Shown one piece after another: positions 27,050-36,156 of a DNA stretch of 64,000 nt. The notes under the pieces were generated by a model. That model was not told the DNA's origin, ran no database searches, and saw only the letters and a list, made by a program, of their open reading frames with translations. The first letter of the stretch is position 1, and each line of letters begins with the position of its first letter. Source of the stretch: Streptococcus oralis (GTDB lineage: Bacteria; Bacillota; Bacilli; Lactobacillales; Streptococcaceae). The stretch lies in NCBI RefSeq assembly GCF_002386345.1, contig NZ_CP023507.1:1240001-1304000 (forward strand). Reading direction: 5' to 3'. The translations under genes were made by a program, and so were the position numbers.

Positions 27050-27640
27050 TTAGCTTAAAGAATTGTTGGCCATGATTTCATCAATAAAGCCATATTCAAG
27101 TGTTTCTTGGGCACTCATCCAGTAATCACGTTCCGCATCTGCATGAACTTGCTCGACTGATTTACCAGAGTTATCTGCAAGGATTTGCTCCAAAGTCTTA
27201 CGAGTTTTGAGCAAGTGCTCTGCAGCGATTGCCATATCGGTTTGTTGGGTACCACCACCTGTACCACCCATTGGTTGGTGAATCATGTACTCCGCATTTG
27301 GAAGCATGAAACGTTTGCCTTTGGCGCCACTTGATGCAATAACAGTCCCCATGGATGCAGCCATCCCCATAACGATTGTTTGGACATCTGCCTTGATAAA
27401 GTTCATGGTATCAACGATTGCCAAACCAGCTGAAACAGAGCCCCCAGGTGTATTGACATAAAGGTAAATATCTTTTGTGCTGTCTTGGGCATCCAAGAAA
27501 AGTAATTGGGCGATAACGGAGTTGGCCATGTTGTCTTCAACTGGACCTGTTAGCATGATGATGCGGTCTTTCAGAAGACGAGAGTAAATATCATAGGAAC
27601 GTTCTCCACGGCTTGTTTGTTCAATAACTACAGGAATCAT
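27050..27640 (-). CDS. clpP: ATP-dependent Clp protease proteolytic subunit
   Basis: ClpP is the barrel-shaped serine protease that degrades substrates fed by ClpE, ClpC or ClpX. The 196-aa protein has the catalytic Ser in [14 protein letters not shown] near residue 96, the catalytic His in [12 protein letters not shown] near 121, and Asp near 172. The promoter has a CtsR operator over the -35. It is separately transcribed from upp. Length and motifs leave no doubt. Confidence 0.97.
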   Translation of the reverse strand: MIPVVIEQTSRGERSYDIYSRLLKDRIIMLTGPVEDNMANSVIAQLLFLDAQDSTKDIYLYVNTPGGSVSAGLAIVDTMNFIKADVQTIVMGMAASMGTVIASSGAKGKRFMLPNAEYMIHQPMGGTGGGTQQTDMAIAAEHLLKTRKTLEQILADNSGKSVEQVHADAERDYWMSAQETLEYGFIDEIMANNSLS

Positions 27641-27700
27641 TCATTTCTCCTTTTATGTTTTATGTTGAATTTTCTTAGTCTTACGACTCAATACAGAACT

Positions 27701-27730
27701 ATTATATCTTTTTGGTCAAAAAAGGTCAAT
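27701..27730 (-). promoter_or_regulatory. clpP promoter with CtsR operator
   Basis: Minus strand -35 TTGACC (27724-27729), 17-base spacer, -10 TATAAT (27701-27706). The + strand reads GGTCAAA-AAA-GGTCAAT (27714-27730), a CtsR site with a single mismatch that overlaps the -35 box. Confidence 0.88.
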
Positions 27731-27819
27731 TTTTTGCTCTATTCTCTAAACAGAAACAAAAACTCAACCTCCTTTCAAGTCAAAAACGAACTTCTAATTT
27801 CACTATTTACTTTGGGATT

Positions 27820-28452
27820 TTATTTAGTACCGAACAAGCGGTCTCCAGCATCTCCAAGACCTGGAACGATATAACCGTGTTCGTTCAAGCGTTCATCCAA
27901 GGCTGCTGTAAAAATTTCTACATCTGGGTGTGCTTCTTGAAGAGCTTTTACTCCTTCAGGAGCAGATACTAGGCAGACAAACTTGATATTTGAAGCGCCA
28001 CGTTTTTTAAGGGAATCTACTGCCAAGATTGCTGAGCCACCTGTTGCCAACATTGGATCAACGACAAAGATTTGACGTTGGTCAATATCCTCAGGTAATT
28101 TCACCAAGTATTCAACTGGTTGAAGGGTTTCTTCATCACGGTACATACCAATGTGTCCAACTTTGGCCGCTGGAACCAAGCTCAAGAGTCCATCCACCAT
28201 CCCGATACCTGCACGCAAGATTGGGACAATCGCCAATTTTTTACCAGCCAATTGTTTTTGAACGGTCTTTGTGATAGGTGTTTCGATTTCCACGTCTTCA
28301 AGTGGAAGATCACGAAGTACTTCATATCCCATCAACATTGCAATCTCATCTACTAGCTCACGAAAAGCTTTTGTAGAAGTGTCTGTACGACGCAAGATTG
28401 ACAATTTGTGTTGAATAAGTGGATGATTAATGACTTCAATTTTTCCCATTTT
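27820..28452 (-). CDS. upp: Uracil phosphoribosyltransferase
   Basis: Upp salvages uracil to UMP using PRPP. The 210-aa frame from [16 protein letters not shown] (start 28452) is preferred over an upstream start at 28470 because it matches the family N-terminus. The PRPP-binding loop is [10 protein letters not shown] near 129, and the uracil-binding C-terminal segment is [21 protein letters not shown]. It stands between comEB and clpP in the same orientation, with separate intergenic spaces. Confidence 0.96.
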   Translation of the reverse strand, partial: KMGKIEVINHPLIQHKLSILRRTDTSTKAFRELVDEIAMLMGYEVLRDLPLEDVEIETPITKTVQKQLAGKKLAIVPILRAGIGMVDGLLSLVPAAKVGHIGMYRDEETLQPVEYLVKLPEDIDQRQIFVVDPMLATGGSAILAVDSLKKRGASNIKFVCLVSAPEGVKALQEAHPDVEIFTAALDERLNEHGYIVPGLGDAGDRLFGTK

Positions 28453-28537
28453 CTGAATTCCTTCTTTCAATTTATTCTTCTTATTATATCAAAAAACGGT
28501 TTAAAAAGCTTTCTAAACCATTTATTTTAATTAATTT

Positions 28538-29005
28538 TTAAAGCAAATCTGCCTCTTGAAGAGCTGTCTGAACAGTCTCTAATGGTAAATGGGTCAGCTC
28601 TGTGCCTTTTTCTTGATAAAGGTACTGGGCATAGTCATCCATTCGGTACTGGTTGATATAAACCACGCGCTTGCAACCAACCTGAAGCAGTTGTTTGGTG
28701 CAGTTCAGACAAGGGAAATGGGTCACATAGGCTGTAAATCCTCTGGGAACCCCTCGTTCGGCTCCTTGCAAGATAGCATTGACCTCGGCGTGAAGGGTTC
28801 GGACACAGTGTCCTTCAATGACCAGACATTCGTGGTCGATACAGTGCTCAGTTCCCGATACAGAACCATTGTAGCCTGTTGAAATGACTTTATTGTCCTT
28901 AACGAGGACAGCTCCCACCTTGGCACGTTTGCAGGTCGAACGATTGGCAATCAGTAAGGCTTGAGCCGCAAAGTACTCATCCCAAGCCAGTCTTTTTTCT
29001 GTCAT
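28538..29005 (-). CDS. comEB: dCMP deaminase (ComEB-like)
   Basis: A 155-aa zinc-dependent deoxycytidylate deaminase that makes dUMP for thymidylate synthesis. The zinc and proton-shuttle motif HAEVNAI is near residue 72, and PCLNCTKQLL near 98 supplies the two Cys ligands. The gene name comes from the B. subtilis late competence operon, but the enzyme role is nucleotide metabolism. It ends 67 bases before upp. It starts 19 bases after the TetR gene stop. Confidence 0.92.
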   Translation of the reverse strand: MTEKRLAWDEYFAAQALLIANRSTCKRAKVGAVLVKDNKVISTGYNGSVSGTEHCIDHECLVIEGHCVRTLHAEVNAILQGAERGVPRGFTAYVTHFPCLNCTKQLLQVGCKRVVYINQYRMDDYAQYLYQEKGTELTHLPLETVQTALQEADLL

Positions 29006-29023
29006 AAGTCTTCTCCTTTTCCC

Positions 29024-29581
29024 CTATTTTTTGAAAAATGGCAAGCGTAAATCCGCAATTTTTTCAGCTGGAACCTTCATTCCATCCTTGATCCATTTGA
29101 GCAGAACCGATACGATTGCAGAACTCCAAAAGGAATGAAGGTAGCTGCTGACACCTTTTGACTTTCCGTGGTATTTTTCCAGAAATTCCTGCATGGCTTG
29201 GACGAAAATCTTTTCCAAGTGGTAGTCCAGAGCAAGTTGGATAACCTTGGCTTCTTTCTTGGCTGCGCGGAAAAGGTGTACCCAGACTAGATAAATATCG
29301 GTTTTGACATCGTAGTGGCTGAGCTGTTCCATGATATTATGAACACTGCGTTTAAAGACGCTTTCCAAAATCTCTTCTTTAGAATCATAATTTCGATAGA
29401 AGGCAGCGCGAGAGACGCCCGCCCGTTTGACCAGCTCCGAAATACTGATCTTGGCCAAGTCTTTTTTCTCTAGAAGTTGCAAAAGAGCCGTCTCGATTGC
29501 TTCTCTGGTTAAAAAATTGGATTCTTGATTTGATTTTCTGAGATTTTCAAGAGATTTTTCAGATATTTTACGTTCAGACAT
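29024..29581 (-). CDS. TetR-family transcriptional regulator
   Basis: This 185-aa protein has the TetR/AcrR helix-turn-helix at residues 25-70 (ISISELVKRAGVSRAAFYRNYDSKEEIL) and a helical ligand-binding C-terminal domain. It is divergent from the degV gene, separated by 124 bases that hold a CTTTGTCA-N9-TGACAAAG inverted repeat, probably its operator. The most likely targets are itself and degV. Ligand is unknown. Confidence 0.87.
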   Translation of the reverse strand: MSERKISEKSLENLRKSNQESNFLTREAIETALLQLLEKKDLAKISISELVKRAGVSRAAFYRNYDSKEEILESVFKRSVHNIMEQLSHYDVKTDIYLVWVHLFRAAKKEAKVIQLALDYHLEKIFVQAMQEFLEKYHGKSKGVSSYLHSFWSSAIVSVLLKWIKDGMKVPAEKIADLRLPFFKK

Positions 29582-29667
29582 AACAATTTCTTTCTACTTG
29601 TGACAACAGAGAGGTGGTACTTTTGTTTCAAGGGCTTTCATGATATAATTGTAAAAAAAGACAGAAC

Positions 29668-29692
29668 CTTTGTCAATGTATAAGTGACAAAG
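29668..29692. promoter_or_regulatory. Inverted-repeat operator in the tetR-degV intergenic region
   Basis: CTTTGTCA (29668-29675) and TGACAAAG (29685-29692) are perfect inverted arms around 9 bases. The site sits 20 bases after the degV -10 box (TATAAT, 29644-29649), so a bound TetR-type protein would block elongation. A further TGACAA half-site is at 29601-29606. Confidence 0.6.
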
Positions 29693-29705
29693 ATGGAGAA
29701 TTTCT

Positions 29706-30551
29706 ATGACTTGGAAGATTGTAGCTGACTCTGGTTGTGATTATCGTCAACTGGCAACTCCTGCTATTGATACGGAATTTATTAGTGTTCCTTTAACCAT
29801 TCAAGTAGCTGATCAGATCTTTATTGATGATGCCAATCTCGACATTAACCACATGATGGAAACCATGTATGCGACTTCTGAGGCTTCAAAATCAGCCTGT
29901 CCTAGCCCTGATGATTACCTGCGTGCATTTGAAGGTGCTAAGCATATCTTTGTCGTTACTATCACTGGTACTCTTTCAGGTAGCCATAATAGTGCACAGC
30001 TCGCTAAGAATATCTATCTGGAAGAACATCCTGACACTCAGATTCATGTGATTGATACATTGTCTGCAGGTGGTGAGGTTGACTTGATTGTCGAAAAAAT
30101 CAATAGCTTGATTGATCAAGGATTCTCTTATGAGGAAATTGTTGAATCTATTACAGCCTACCAAGAAAAAACGAAGTTGCTCTTTGTCCTTGCTAAGGTC
30201 GATAACTTGGTCAAAAATGGTCGTTTGAGTAAGCTTATCGGTACTGTCGTTGGCCTTCTCAACATCCGTATGGTTGGGGAAGCAAGTGAAACTGGAACCC
30301 TAGAACTACTCCAAAAAGCGCGTGGACCAAAAAAATCCCTTCAAGCAGCCTATGAAGAACTCATCAAGGCTGGCTACGCTGGTGGCCGTATCGTCATGGC
30401 TCATCGTAGCAATGAAAAATTCTGTCAGCAATTGTCAGAACGCTTGCTGGAAACCTTCCCACAAGCGGATATTAAAATCATCCCGACGTCTGGTCTCTGC
30501 AGTTTCTATGCAGAAGATGGCGGTTTGTTGATGGGATATGAAATTAACTAA
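29706..30551 (+). CDS. DegV-family fatty-acid-binding protein
   Basis: A 281-aa DegV/FakB-type protein that binds a fatty acid and presents it to the kinase FakA for incorporation into phospholipid. It has the typical opening WKIVADSGCDYRQL (residues 3-16), the lipid-contact TITGTLSGSHNSA near 90, and HRSNEKFCQQL near 229. No FakA gene is adjacent. It is divergent from a TetR gene and likely regulated by it. Streptococci carry several DegV paralogues with different acyl preferences; which one this is cannot be told. Confidence 0.88.
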   Translation: MTWKIVADSGCDYRQLATPAIDTEFISVPLTIQVADQIFIDDANLDINHMMETMYATSEASKSACPSPDDYLRAFEGAKHIFVVTITGTLSGSHNSAQLAKNIYLEEHPDTQIHVIDTLSAGGEVDLIVEKINSLIDQGFSYEEIVESITAYQEKTKLLFVLAKVDNLVKNGRLSKLIGTVVGLLNIRMVGEASETGTLELLQKARGPKKSLQAAYEELIKAGYAGGRIVMAHRSNEKFCQQLSERLLETFPQADIKIIPTSGLCSFYAEDGGLLMGYEIN

Positions 30552-31790
<1,239 letters not shown>

Positions 31791-31803
31791 GAAAGGAAAT
31801 CCT

Positions 31804-32325
31804 TTGGAACATATTATTTTACTAAGAGGCGTTACTCCTAATGGAAAAAATGCTATCCCGAAAATGTCTTATTTGGTAGATATTTTGACAGAAGCTGGTT
31901 TTCAACACGTTCGAACCTATATTCAAAGTGGGAATATCATTCTTGAGAGTGACTCAGATTTAGCAGAAATACGAGAACGCGTTCATACTTTGATAAAGGA
32001 AAAAATTGGGGCCAACTTAAAAATGGTTATCAAGAATAAGAACGATTTTGAAAAGATTGTTCATGAGAATCCATTTAAAGAAGACTATCTTCATGATCGT
32101 GTGCATGTAGTTCTTTATCAAGGACTTATCCAAAGTCTGCCACTAGAAAAATTGAAAACTGACTACGGCGAGGAAGAAATCTGTGTAGGCGATTACTGTC
32201 TCTACCTCTATCTTCCTAGAACTGCAAAACAAAAAAAGCTCAATACCAACTATCTTGAAAAATTGTTTGGCGTGGTTCTGACCATGCGAAAGTTAAACGT
32301 AGTTGAAAAACTATTAACCAAATAG
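31804..32325 (+). CDS. DUF1697 family protein (TTG start)
   Basis: A 173-aa cytosolic protein of the DUF1697 family, structurally known but functionally unassigned. It starts with TTG at 31804 (reading EHIILLRGVTPNGKN), with AAAGGAAA 5 bases ahead; no ATG is found at the expected N-terminus. The conserved start LLRGVTPNGKNAIPM-like segment and the QSGNIILES stretch (residues 40-48) mark the family. It is likely cotranscribed with the flavoprotein and ends at a bidirectional terminator. Confidence 0.83.
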   Translation: MEHIILLRGVTPNGKNAIPKMSYLVDILTEAGFQHVRTYIQSGNIILESDSDLAEIRERVHTLIKEKIGANLKMVIKNKNDFEKIVHENPFKEDYLHDRVHVVLYQGLIQSLPLEKLKTDYGEEEICVGDYCLYLYLPRTAKQKKLNTNYLEKLFGVVLTMRKLNVVEKLLTK

Positions 32326-32339
32326 TACTTGAAACCAGA

Positions 32340-32375
32340 AAAAATCAGCAGAGGTAACTCCGCTGATTTTTATTT
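32340..32375. terminator. Bidirectional terminator
   Basis: AAAAATCAGCAGAG-gtaa-CTCCGCTGATTTTT (one mismatch) between convergent genes. Confidence 0.85.
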
Positions 32376-33110
32376 TGTCTGTGTCCGAACGTAAGCAGCA
32401 ATAACATCTGATGTGTATTGAGCTGTACCAGGTCCAAACTTGTCAATGTTTTCCTTAAACTCTGGGTTGTAAACGTAGCCTTTACCGATATGGCCGAATA
32501 CTTCAATAGAGCAGTCAAATCCATAAGTACGAATAGCTTGCAATAGTTTGGCTGCTTGCTCTTGGTTTTCGGCCGCTGTTGCAAGCAGACCAGCTTGAAG
32601 GTTTTGAGCCAAAACTTGAAAAACTTGGTTAAAGGCAGCCGTAGCCTCATCTTCGTGACCTTTCTGGCGTTCAAGCGCTTGGTCCATAACTTCTTGACCA
32701 TATTTCTCTACCGCTTCTTGGTGGTATTTTTGATTGTCTTGATAGCTAAATCCAGTGAATTTTTCCTCAATGGTCATTTTTCTTTCTCCTTTTTGTTCTT
32801 GAATGGTTTTTTGCAAGGTGGAAATCAAGGTATCCAGATGTTGCCTTTCTCGAGTTAGATAGTCCAACTGCCTAGTCAAATGAGGCAATAAATCTTTCCT
32901 TTCTTCCTTTAACAGCTCTGCTATTTTTTCTAAAGAAAAGCCTAGATATTTGTAATACAGAATGACCTGAAGTCGTTCCAAATCCTCTTGACTATAGGTT
33001 CGATAGCCGTTTTCCGACTTTAAGGTAACCAAGAGCCCTATCTTATCGTAGTGGTGCAGAGTCTTGACAGAGACACCTGAAAGCTGCGCAGCTTCTTTTA
33101 TATGGTACAT
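32370..33110 (-). CDS. MerR-family regulator with TipAS domain
   Basis: This 246-aa activator has a MerR helix-turn-helix (residues 1-70; IKEAAQLSGVSVKTLHHYDKI), a coiled-coil (about 75-110) and a C-terminal TipAS antibiotic-recognition domain (about 118-240, with EEKFTGFSYQDNQKYHQEA). TipA-type proteins bind thiopeptides and drug-like ligands and then activate transcription. The start at 33110 with AAGGAGG nearby is preferred over one ten codons upstream, which would lie inside a BOX repeat. It probably regulates itself or the adjacent NSS gene; the BOX element covers its promoter region. Confidence 0.88.
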   Translation of the reverse strand: MYHIKEAAQLSGVSVKTLHHYDKIGLLVTLKSENGYRTYSQEDLERLQVILYYKYLGFSLEKIAELLKEERKDLLPHLTRQLDYLTRERQHLDTLISTLQKTIQEQKGERKMTIEEKFTGFSYQDNQKYHQEAVEKYGQEVMDQALERQKGHEDEATAAFNQVFQVLAQNLQAGLLATAAENQEQAAKLLQAIRTYGFDCSIEVFGHIGKGYVYNPEFKENIDKFGPGTAQYTSDVIAAYVRTQTK

Positions 33111-33121
33111 GATTTCCTCCT

Positions 33122-33236
33122 TATACTCAATGAAAATCAAAGAGCAAACTAGGAAGCTAGCCGCAGGTTGCTCAAAGTACAGCTTTGAGGTTGCAGATAA
33201 AGCTGACGTGGTTTGAAGAGATTTTCGAAGAGTATT
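33122..33236 (-). repeat. BOX element (boxA-boxC)
   Basis: Read on the minus strand, it runs from AATACTCTTCGAAAATCTC to TTTTCATTGAGTATAA, the known pneumococcal/S. mitis BOX termini, with no boxB insert between A and C. It ends 12 bases before the MerR start codon, so it replaces the region where a promoter would be expected and may contribute to that promoter. Confidence 0.92.
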
Positions 33237-33337
33237 ACATTGATAGTATAACCCCTCCCCTTAGGTCAGAGTCAAGCGTTTTTGCGAAAAATTTTTAACT
33301 TTTTGAGAAAGGTGTGAAAACTTGAAAATGGTTTTCT

Positions 33338-33366
33338 TGACAGACCTTAGAAAACATGATAGGATA
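33338..33366 (+). promoter_or_regulatory. NSS transporter promoter
   Basis: -35 TTGACA (33338-33343), 17-base spacer, -10 TAGGAT (33361-33366). Confidence 0.55.
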
Positions 33367-33409
33367 GTCAAGTCTATCAATCAAACAGAAAGCTCATAAA
33401 AAGCCATTG

Positions 33410-33450
33410 AGAGAAGGCTATTTGACAACTCAAGTAGCCTTTTCTTATTT
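33410..33450 (+). terminator. Attenuator-like terminator in the NSS leader
   Basis: AAGGCTATTTGA-caac-TCAAGTAGCCTTTTC followed by T-rich sequence ends about 75 bases after the promoter and 30 bases before the ORF. AGCC at 33412-33415 can alternatively pair with AGGCT in the left arm, so a regulated anti-terminator is plausible. See findings. Confidence 0.6.
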
Positions 33451-33476
33451 TAAAAAACAAGATTGGAGTTTCAACT

Positions 33477-34817
33477 ATGTCAGAAAAATCGCAATGGGGC
33501 TCGAAACTAGGCTTTATCCTAGCATCTGCTGGTTCAGCCATCGGACTTGGAGCCGTTTGGAAATTTCCCTACATGACTGCCGCTAATGGCGGGGGAGGCT
33601 TTTTACTGGTCTTTCTCATTTCCACTATTTTAATCGGTTTCCCGCTCCTGCTGGCTGAGTTTGCCCTTGGCCGTAGCGCTGGCGTTTCCGCTATCAAAAC
33701 CTTTGGAAAACTTGGTAACAATAACAAGTACAACTTTATCGGTTGGATTGGTGCCTTTGCCCTCTTTATCCTCCTCTCCTTTTACAGTGTTATCGGAGGA
33801 TGGATTTTAGTCTATCTAGGTATTGAGTTTGGAAAATTGTTCCAGCTTGGCGGTACGGGTGATTATGCTCAGTTATTTACTTCAATCATTTCAAATCCAG
33901 CCATTGCCCTAGGAGCTCAAGCAGCCTTTATCTTATTGAATATCTTTATTGTATCACGTGGGGTTCAAAAAGGGATTGAAAGAGCTTCGAAAGTCATGAT
34001 GCCCCTGCTCTTTATCATCTTTGTTGTGATTATTGGACGCTCTCTCAGCTTACCAAATGCCATGGAAGGCGTTCTCTACTTCCTCAAACCAGACTTCTCA
34101 AAACTAACTAGCGCTGGTCTCCTTTATGCTCTGGGACAATCTTTCTTTGCCCTCTCACTAGGGGTTACAGCCATGCTGACCTATGCATCCTACTTGGACA
34201 AGAAAACCAATCTGGTCCAGTCAGGGATTTCCATCGTAGCCATGAATATCTCAGTATCCATCATGGCTGGTCTAGCCATTTTTCCAGCCATGTCAGCCTT
34301 CAATATTCAGTCAGAAGGGGGACCAAGCCTGCTCTTTATCGTCTTGCCTCAACTCTTTGACAAGATGCCTTTTGGAACCATTTTCTACATTCTTTTCCTC
34401 TTGCTCTTCCTCTTTGCGACGGTTACTTCCTCTGTCGTGATGCTGGAAATCAATGTGGGCAATATCACCAACCAGGACAACCGCAAGCGTGCCAAGTGGA
34501 GCACTATTTTAGGGATCTTGACCTTTATCTTTGGAATTCCTTCAGCTCTATCCCATGGGGTCATGGCGAATGTTCACATTTTTGGGAAGACCTTCTTTGA
34601 CGCTATGGACTTCTTGGTTTCCAATCTCCTCATGCCATTTGGAGCCCTCTGCCTTTCACTTTTTACAGGCTATATCTTTAAAAAGGCTCTTGCTAAGGAG
34701 GAACTCCATCTCGATGAAAGAACATGGGAACAAGGACTTTTCCAAGTTTGGCTTTTCCTTCTTCGTTTTATCATTCCAATCATCATCATCGTGGTCTTTA
34801 TCGCCCAATTTATGTAA
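33477..34817 (+). CDS. Sodium-dependent NSS-family transporter
   Basis: A 446-aa secondary transporter of the neurotransmitter:sodium symporter (LeuT-like) family, which imports amino acids or similar solutes with sodium. The N-terminal Na/substrate motif LASAGSAIGLGAVWKFPYMT (residues 14-33) is diagnostic, and eleven to twelve membrane segments follow. The C-terminal WLFLLRFIIPIIIIVVF segment is the last helix. It is preceded by an attenuator-like leader. Substrate is not predictable; tryptophan, alanine or branched amino acids are used by bacterial homologues. Confidence 0.9.
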   Translation: MSEKSQWGSKLGFILASAGSAIGLGAVWKFPYMTAANGGGGFLLVFLISTILIGFPLLLAEFALGRSAGVSAIKTFGKLGNNNKYNFIGWIGAFALFILLSFYSVIGGWILVYLGIEFGKLFQLGGTGDYAQLFTSIISNPAIALGAQAAFILLNIFIVSRGVQKGIERASKVMMPLLFIIFVVIIGRSLSLPNAMEGVLYFLKPDFSKLTSAGLLYALGQSFFALSLGVTAMLTYASYLDKKTNLVQSGISIVAMNISVSIMAGLAIFPAMSAFNIQSEGGPSLLFIVLPQLFDKMPFGTIFYILFLLLFLFATVTSSVVMLEINVGNITNQDNRKRAKWSTILGILTFIFGIPSALSHGVMANVHIFGKTFFDAMDFLVSNLLMPFGALCLSLFTGYIFKKALAKEELHLDERTWEQGLFQVWLFLLRFIIPIIIIVVFIAQFM

Positions 34818-34858
34818 TCAAAAAGGACTTGAGTAGTAAACTCAGGCCCTTTCTTTTT
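34818..34858. terminator. Terminator between NSS transporter and manA
   Basis: AAAAAGGACTTGAGT / ACTCAGGCCCTTTCTTTTT with a loop of six; serves the NSS gene on + and manA on -. Confidence 0.75.
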
Positions 34859-35801
34859 ATGGATGGCTAACAATCAATTCCAAACCTTGCCCTTCCAAGG
34901 TCCAAGCTTCAACATCACTTGGTAGGATAAAGTGGCTGCCTTTTTGGATTGGATAGTTTTTCCCGTCAACAGTCAGGTGACCCTGACCAGCTAAGACACT
35001 AAACAAACTGTAGTCTGCTGTCTTTTTAAAGTCAACTTTTCCAGTGATTTCCCATTTGTAAACCGCAAAGAAATCATTGGATACAAGGAGAGTGGAACGC
35101 AAATCATCAGCTTTGACAGTTACTGGACGGCTATTAGCAGGCTCACCAATGTTCAAAACATCGATGGATTTTTCAAGGTGAAGTTCACGCAAGTTGCCCT
35201 TGTCATCCTTACGGTCAAAGTCATAGACACGGTAGGTGGTATCGCTAGACTGCTGGGTTTCAAGAATCAAGATACCCGCCCCAATAGCGTGCATGGTACC
35301 ACTTGGTACATAGAAGAAATCTCCAGCTTTAACTGGTACTTTTGTCAGCAAGGCATCCCAGTTCTTGTCCTCAATTTGCTGGCGGAGTTCTTCTTTTGAT
35401 TTGGCATTGTGACCGTAGATAATCTCTGAACCTTCGTCTGCTGCGATGATGTACCAGCACTCTGTTTTTCCGAGCTCGCCTTCATGTTCTAGTCCATAGG
35501 CATCGTCTGGGTGAACTTGGACACTGAGCCAGTCGTTGGCATCCAGAATCTTGGTCAAGAGTGGAAATACAGGTTCTGGACGGTTGCCAAACAATTCACG
35601 GTGTTCTGCATACAAAGTAGCTAGGTCTGTTCCCTCGTAGTGCCCATTAGCGACCTTTGAAACTCCATTTGGGTGGGCTGAAATAGCCCAGTATTCTCCG
35701 ATTTTTTCACTAGGAATGTCGTAACCAAACTCATCACGTAGTTTAGTCCCACCCCAGATTTTTTCTTGCATTACAGAATTTAAAAATAACGGTTCTGACA
35801 T
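34857..35801 (-). CDS. manA: Mannose-6-phosphate isomerase, class I
   Basis: A 314-aa zinc enzyme that interconverts mannose-6-P and fructose-6-P, joining mannose PTS uptake to glycolysis and nucleotide-sugar synthesis. Metal ligands appear in SVQVHPDDAYGLEHEGELGK (residues about 95-114, with His and Glu) and in GTMHAIGAGILILE near 168. The length is that of the short Firmicutes class. It stands alone, convergent with the NSS gene. Confidence 0.93.
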   Translation of the reverse strand: MSEPLFLNSVMQEKIWGGTKLRDEFGYDIPSEKIGEYWAISAHPNGVSKVANGHYEGTDLATLYAEHRELFGNRPEPVFPLLTKILDANDWLSVQVHPDDAYGLEHEGELGKTECWYIIAADEGSEIIYGHNAKSKEELRQQIEDKNWDALLTKVPVKAGDFFYVPSGTMHAIGAGILILETQQSSDTTYRVYDFDRKDDKGNLRELHLEKSIDVLNIGEPANSRPVTVKADDLRSTLLVSNDFFAVYKWEITGKVDFKKTADYSLFSVLAGQGHLTVDGKNYPIQKGSHFILPSDVEAWTLEGQGLELIVSHP

Positions 35802-35840
35802 CTTGATCTCCTGTCTGATTTTTCTCCCCTCATTATAGCA

Positions 35841-35869
35841 AAAAAAGAGTTCGAATTGAACTCTTTTTA
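35841..35869 (-). terminator. Terminator upstream of manA, end of the TrlF-like unit
   Basis: AAAAAGAGTTC-gaatt-GAACTCTTTTT, downstream of the 62-aa gene on the minus strand. Confidence 0.75.
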
Positions 35870-35948
35870 CTATCTAATAAAGTAGGGAGAAGATTTTATA
35901 AAAATAGTAACGATATGGTTTTCATACTTTTGATAAATCTAAAAGAAG

Positions 35949-36137
35949 CTATTCTTTCATAAGATTTGGAAGAACGAACATGATGAAAAAAGCTAACATA
36001 ATCATCACGAAAACAAGCAAGTAGACAAAACACATAGACAGCCATACATAACGATCAGGTTTTAATGGTCTTTCGACGAAAGATTGTTTCGGTTTTTTAG
36101 GGTCATATATCAATAGTTTTAAGATATCATTAATCAA
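35949..36137 (-). CDS. Small single-TM hypothetical protein
   Basis: A 62-aa protein with a polar N-terminal half (YDPKKPKQSFVERPLKPDRY) and one hydrophobic segment (residues 33-57). I do not recognise it. It starts 19 bases after the stop codon of the TrlF-like gene, the same strand, so they are probably cotranscribed. It is AT-rich like that segment. It could be a membrane partner of the ATPase or simply a passenger; no homologue is recalled. Confidence 0.55.
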   Translation of the reverse strand: MINDILKLLIYDPKKPKQSFVERPLKPDRYVWLSMCFVYLLVFVMIMLAFFIMFVLPNLMKE

Positions 36138-36156
36138 AACTCAAACTTTCTTATTT

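Noticed and set aside
33410..33450. T-box riboswitch ahead of the NSS gene
   Set aside because: No TGGNACC-type T-box motif is visible; the leader is too short.
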